64,000 nt of DNA from assembly GCA_034003725.1 (NCBI GenBank), contig JAVEYB010000001.1, positions 1 through 64,000 of the forward strand, given 5' to 3'. Both the position numbers and the translations under genes were made by a program. The notes under the pieces were generated by a model. It did not search any database. It saw only the letters and a program-made list of their open reading frames with translations, and was not told the DNA's origin. The DNA comes from Candidatus Zixiibacteriota bacterium. GTDB lineage: Bacteria > Zixibacteria > MSB-5A5 > GN15 > FEB-12. Below are positions 61,146 through 64,000 of the stretch, piece after piece (position 1 is the first letter of the stretch; every line of letters begins with the position of its first letter).

Positions 61146-62695
61146 TGTGCCGCCAATATACCGAGAATTGATACCAGCATCAAGAATGACGCCCGGCCCG
61201 CAATGTCACCGTACCTCGTAAAGACGGACGAACCGGTCGATAAGTTCAGCGATGCGCTCAGGGCCGCCACCGCTTCCCGGGGGAGTTCTGAGCGAACGCG
61301 ACCGTAATCGTCTACGACAAACGTAAGGCCGCTGTTCGCCGCGCGCGCCATCCATATGCGGTTCTCCACCGCCCTGGTTATGAAAATGCGCGCGTGCATA
61401 TAGATACCTACCGATCCGCCGAACCACGTATCGTTCGTAATTCCCACCAGGAACCGGGCTCCGCCGTTCACCATCCGTCGTGCATATTCAGGAAAGGCGC
61501 ACTCAAAGCATATGAGGACTCCGTAGTTGACATTGGACACCGTAAACAACCCGGCTGAGTCGCCGGGATAGAAGTCCGACCACCACTGCACCTCGTATGT
61601 CTTGATAAACGTCAAATACTCGGAGAGCACCTTTTCTCGAAGAAACGGCAGGTAGTCCTGGTACGGTGACTGCTCGGAGAACGGGACCAGTTTCACTTTG
61701 TCGTACTGACGAACCACCAGCCCGGTGGTATCAAACTGGAACGCGGAGTTGAAATGGCGCTGTTCGCTGCCGACCACCCTCGCACCGAGCGCCCCGACCA
61801 GGTGCGGTGCGCCCGAACGGCGGGCGATATCGCCGAGACGCGCGCGGCAATATGGTTCATGCGTCACGTAGCAGGGGGCAGACGTCTCCGGCCAGATGAA
61901 GAGATTCACCGCTGAGTCTTTGACGGATCGGGCCAGGGAATCATAAATGATGTAATTCTGCTCGCGCAGGTCCCTCGCCCATTTGACGTCAAGCGGCACC
62001 GAGCCCTGCAGAAGCGCCACCGGATATTTCCCCGGCACCGGAATGGCGGGCATCACCACCCATCCGTACGCCGCAAGCAGGGCGACAGTCGCCAGCGACG
62101 CAAATACGGATGTCAGTCGTCGCTCGGCAGACAAGTCGCGTCGAAACGCCTGGGCGAGCAGAACATTGACAGCCACGATCAAAAGCGTGAGACCATGTAC
62201 TGAAATGATTGATACAACCTGCAGAATAACGAGGAAATACGCCTGCGTGTAGCCGAGGTCGGACCACGGAAACGCAAATTCGCTCAGAGTGCGGAAGTAT
62301 TCGATTCCGGTCCACAAAAACGGCAGGGCGACGAATCCGACGAGCGGGCGCATTCGGTACAGACGGTTGAAGAGCGCGAGCACCGCCGTATAGTAGAAGG
62401 CGACAATTACGACTGCCGCCAGCATGCCCGGCGGCGTGACAAGCCCTACCCAATACAGCGAAAAGAGATTAAAGAAGAAGCTGAAGAAGTATGCCGACGT
62501 AATGACGGCTCTCCCCTCGAGGCGGGCGATAAGAATAATCGGTCGGACCAGCGAGATCCAGGCCAGAAACCCGAACCACCCAGGATAAAACGACAGTGAG
62601 AGCAGGAAAGCCCATACGATCAGTTCCAGCCGGCGCATGCGCACGGCAACGTCGGCTGGCAGGAAGAACCGACCGATCGTTTTGACGATGCCCAC
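61112..62695 (-). CDS. lnt: Apolipoprotein N-acyltransferase
   Basis: Third step of lipoprotein maturation, periplasmic face of the inner membrane. 527 residues from a GTG at 62695. Six to eight N-terminal membrane helices are followed by the nitrilase-type domain, with catalytic Glu in FIWPETSAP, Lys in YDKVKLVPFSE and Cys in GVLICFECAFP. A final membrane helix ends it. Seven bases after gpmI. Presence fits the lipoproteins elsewhere in the window. Confidence 0.95.
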   Translation of the reverse strand: MGIVKTIGRFFLPADVAVRMRRLELIVWAFLLSLSFYPGWFGFLAWISLVRPIILIARLEGRAVITSAYFFSFFFNLFSLYWVGLVTPPGMLAAVVIVAFYYTAVLALFNRLYRMRPLVGFVALPFLWTGIEYFRTLSEFAFPWSDLGYTQAYFLVILQVVSIISVHGLTLLIVAVNVLLAQAFRRDLSAERRLTSVFASLATVALLAAYGWVVMPAIPVPGKYPVALLQGSVPLDVKWARDLREQNYIIYDSLARSVKDSAVNLFIWPETSAPCYVTHEPYCRARLGDIARRSGAPHLVGALGARVVGSEQRHFNSAFQFDTTGLVVRQYDKVKLVPFSEQSPYQDYLPFLREKVLSEYLTFIKTYEVQWWSDFYPGDSAGLFTVSNVNYGVLICFECAFPEYARRMVNGGARFLVGITNDTWFGGSVGIYMHARIFITRAVENRIWMARAANSGLTFVVDDYGRVRSELPREAVAALSASLNLSTGSSVFTRYGDIAGRASFLMLVSILGILAAQWIGRKIIGRG

Positions 62696-62702
62696 CAGAT
62701 GC

Positions 62703-64000
62703 CTAACCCCGCCTGATCAGCGACTTTCCGGTCATTTCGTCAGGGATGGGGAGGTTCAAGATGTCGAGCACCGTGGGAGCGATATCGGCGAGAATTCCGC
62801 CGTCGCGAAGCGAAAACCGGCCAAGCCGGCGGGCCGGGTCGTAGACGACACACGGAACCAGATTAGTCGTATGAGCCGTCCACGGACCGCCGTTGTCCGG
62901 GTCAATCATCAGTTCCGCATTGCCGTGATCGGCGGTAACGATTGCGACGCCGCCCTGATCTTTCACGGCATCGAGCAGCCGACCCAATCCCCTATCGACC
63001 GCCTCGCATGCGGCTTTCGCCGCGCCAAAATCACCCGTGTGGCCGACCATGTCGCAGTTGGCGTAGTTCAGCACTACGAAACCGTACTTGCCGGAACGAA
63101 TCTGTTCGACCGTGTTATCGGTGACCTCGACCGACGACATTTCGGGTTTGAGGTCGTAGGTCGCGACTTTCGGCGACGGTACCAGATACCGGTCCTCGCC
63201 CTCGAATTGCTTCTCGAATCCGCCGTTGAAGAAGAACGTAACGTGCGCGTATTTCTCTGTTTCGGCGGTGCGCAACTGCCGGATTCCGGCGCGGGCGATC
63301 ACCTCTCCAAGGATGTTGGTCAGTTTGACCTTGTCGAACGCCACCTCGACCCCGGTCAATTTGACGTCGTAGTTGGTCATCGTGGCAATACCGACGGAAG
63401 GTGTGGTCGGAGGCGTGTAACCGTCGATATGATGCCGGGCAAGAATGTACGCCATCTGGCGCATGCGATCGGCGCGGAAATTGAACATGATGAACACGTC
63501 GCCGTCGCGCACGAGTCCGCGATCGCCGTTGTCGATGACGACCGGCACAATGAACTCGTCGGTCACATCGTTCTCGTACGACGCCTCGATGGCCGCCACC
63601 GGATCATTCCACACTTCCCCCTGCCCGCCCACAATCGTATGAAAGTGCTTTTCAGTACGCTCCCACCGCCGATCGCGGTCCATTCCGTAATACCGTCCGC
63701 CGACTGTGGCGACCTTCCCGATACCGACTTCATTGAATCGGGAAAGCACCTGCCGCATATAGCCGGCGCCGGAAGTGGGCGACGTATCCCGGCCGTCCAT
63801 CAGCGCGTGTAGAAACAGTCTGGAAACGTTTTTCTGCTTCGCCAGTTCGGCGAGCGCATACAGATGATCGAGCGAGGAATGAACTTTGCCGTCGGACACC
63901 AGGCCATACAGGTGCACCGCCGCACCGGTGCGGGCGGCCATCTCCATGCCGCCGGCAAGGGCCGGGTTGGTGAAAAAGTCACCATCCTCAATGGCCTTGT
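62703..64000 (-). CDS. gpmI: Cofactor-independent phosphoglycerate mutase, 5' end cut by the window
   Basis: Interconverts 3- and 2-phosphoglycerate with two manganese ions. About 432 C-terminal residues are visible of a family length near 510. The open frame runs through the window edge (translation KAIEDGDFFTNPALAGGMEM). DGRDTSPTSG, GRYYGMDRDRRWER, MFNFRADRMRQM, and the metal-site TADHGNAELM and THTTNLVPC-type region WTAHTTNLVP are present. Probably first or early gene of the lnt/glycosyltransferase operon. Confidence 0.96.
   Translation of the reverse strand, partial: KAIEDGDFFTNPALAGGMEMAARTGAAVHLYGLVSDGKVHSSLDHLYALAELAKQKNVSRLFLHALMDGRDTSPTSGAGYMRQVLSRFNEVGIGKVATVGGRYYGMDRDRRWERTEKHFHTIVGGQGEVWNDPVAAIEASYENDVTDEFIVPVVIDNGDRGLVRDGDVFIMFNFRADRMRQMAYILARHHIDGYTPPTTPSVGIATMTNYDVKLTGVEVAFDKVKLTNILGEVIARAGIRQLRTAETEKYAHVTFFFNGGFEKQFEGEDRYLVPSPKVATYDLKPEMSSVEVTDNTVEQIRSGKYGFVVLNYANCDMVGHTGDFGAAKAACEAVDRGLGRLLDAVKDQGGVAIVTADHGNAELMIDPDNGGPWTAHTTNLVPCVVYDPARRLGRFSLRDGGILADIAPTVLDILNLPIPDEMTGKSLIRRG

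Overview
The window is 64 kb of a GC-rich bacterial chromosome from a Gram-negative organism. An apolipoprotein N-acyltransferase, several lipoproteins and outer-membrane barrels, and a meso-diaminopimelate-type MurE all point to a double membrane. Three proteins end in the C-terminal sorting/FlgD-Ig-like domain of type IX secretion cargo (YPNPFNP...GVYxYR...KMxLL). Relatives of the T9SS regulators PorX and PorY and of PorZ are also present. This points to the FCB superphylum outside classical Bacteroidota, for example a Zixibacteria-like lineage. That placement is inference from gene content, not phylogeny.

Layout. 0.1-3.7 kb: a CAU tRNA, lpdA with an apparent ATC start, and two envelope genes. 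3.9-7.9 kb: an autoregulated-looking polyamine operon (XRE-cupin regulator, speD, ornithine-decarboxylase-like enzyme, speE) followed by a class I amidotransferase. 8.0-13.4 kb: an outer-membrane protein with a long leader, mazG, and valS with a near-consensus promoter. 13.4-17.8 kb: an accessory, repeat-rich island. It holds a tandem array of about 231-bp units, the 3' end of an IS481-like transposase with its terminal repeats, three unrecognised small genes plus an outer-membrane gene, then a second copy of the same IS end and more repeat units.

17.8-31.4 kb: a long minus-strand run. From the serS promoter it reads serS, porY-like kinase, porX-like PglZ response regulator, tsaE, tsaB, rimI, accD, folC (split by a -1 frameshift at an A9 run), and two GAF-type histidine kinases. 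An NtrC-type sigma-54 activator and a degenerate GGDEF-like gene follow after gaps. 31.7-35.5 kb: rpmB, a PD40/dockerin/T9SS-tail protein and a lone flagellin-like gene.

35.9-52.2 kb: a complete division and cell-wall (dcw) cluster in classical order: mraZ, rsmH, ftsL, ftsI, murE, murF, mraY, murD, ftsW, murG, murC, ftsQ, ftsA, ftsZ. Most junctions overlap. A recognisable promoter and a three-repeat MraZ box lie at its head. 52.5-64 kb: a gingipain-like C25 peptidase with a T9SS tail, converging on a seven-gene minus-strand operon (gpmI, lnt, PorZ-like propeller, FemAB/GNAT-like protein, two GT4 and one GT2 glycosyltransferases).

The observations most worth following are the IS481-end-flanked cargo cassette, the 231-bp array, the folC slippery frameshift, the two apparent ATC starts, the XRE-cupin operator pair and the T9SS-linked genes.
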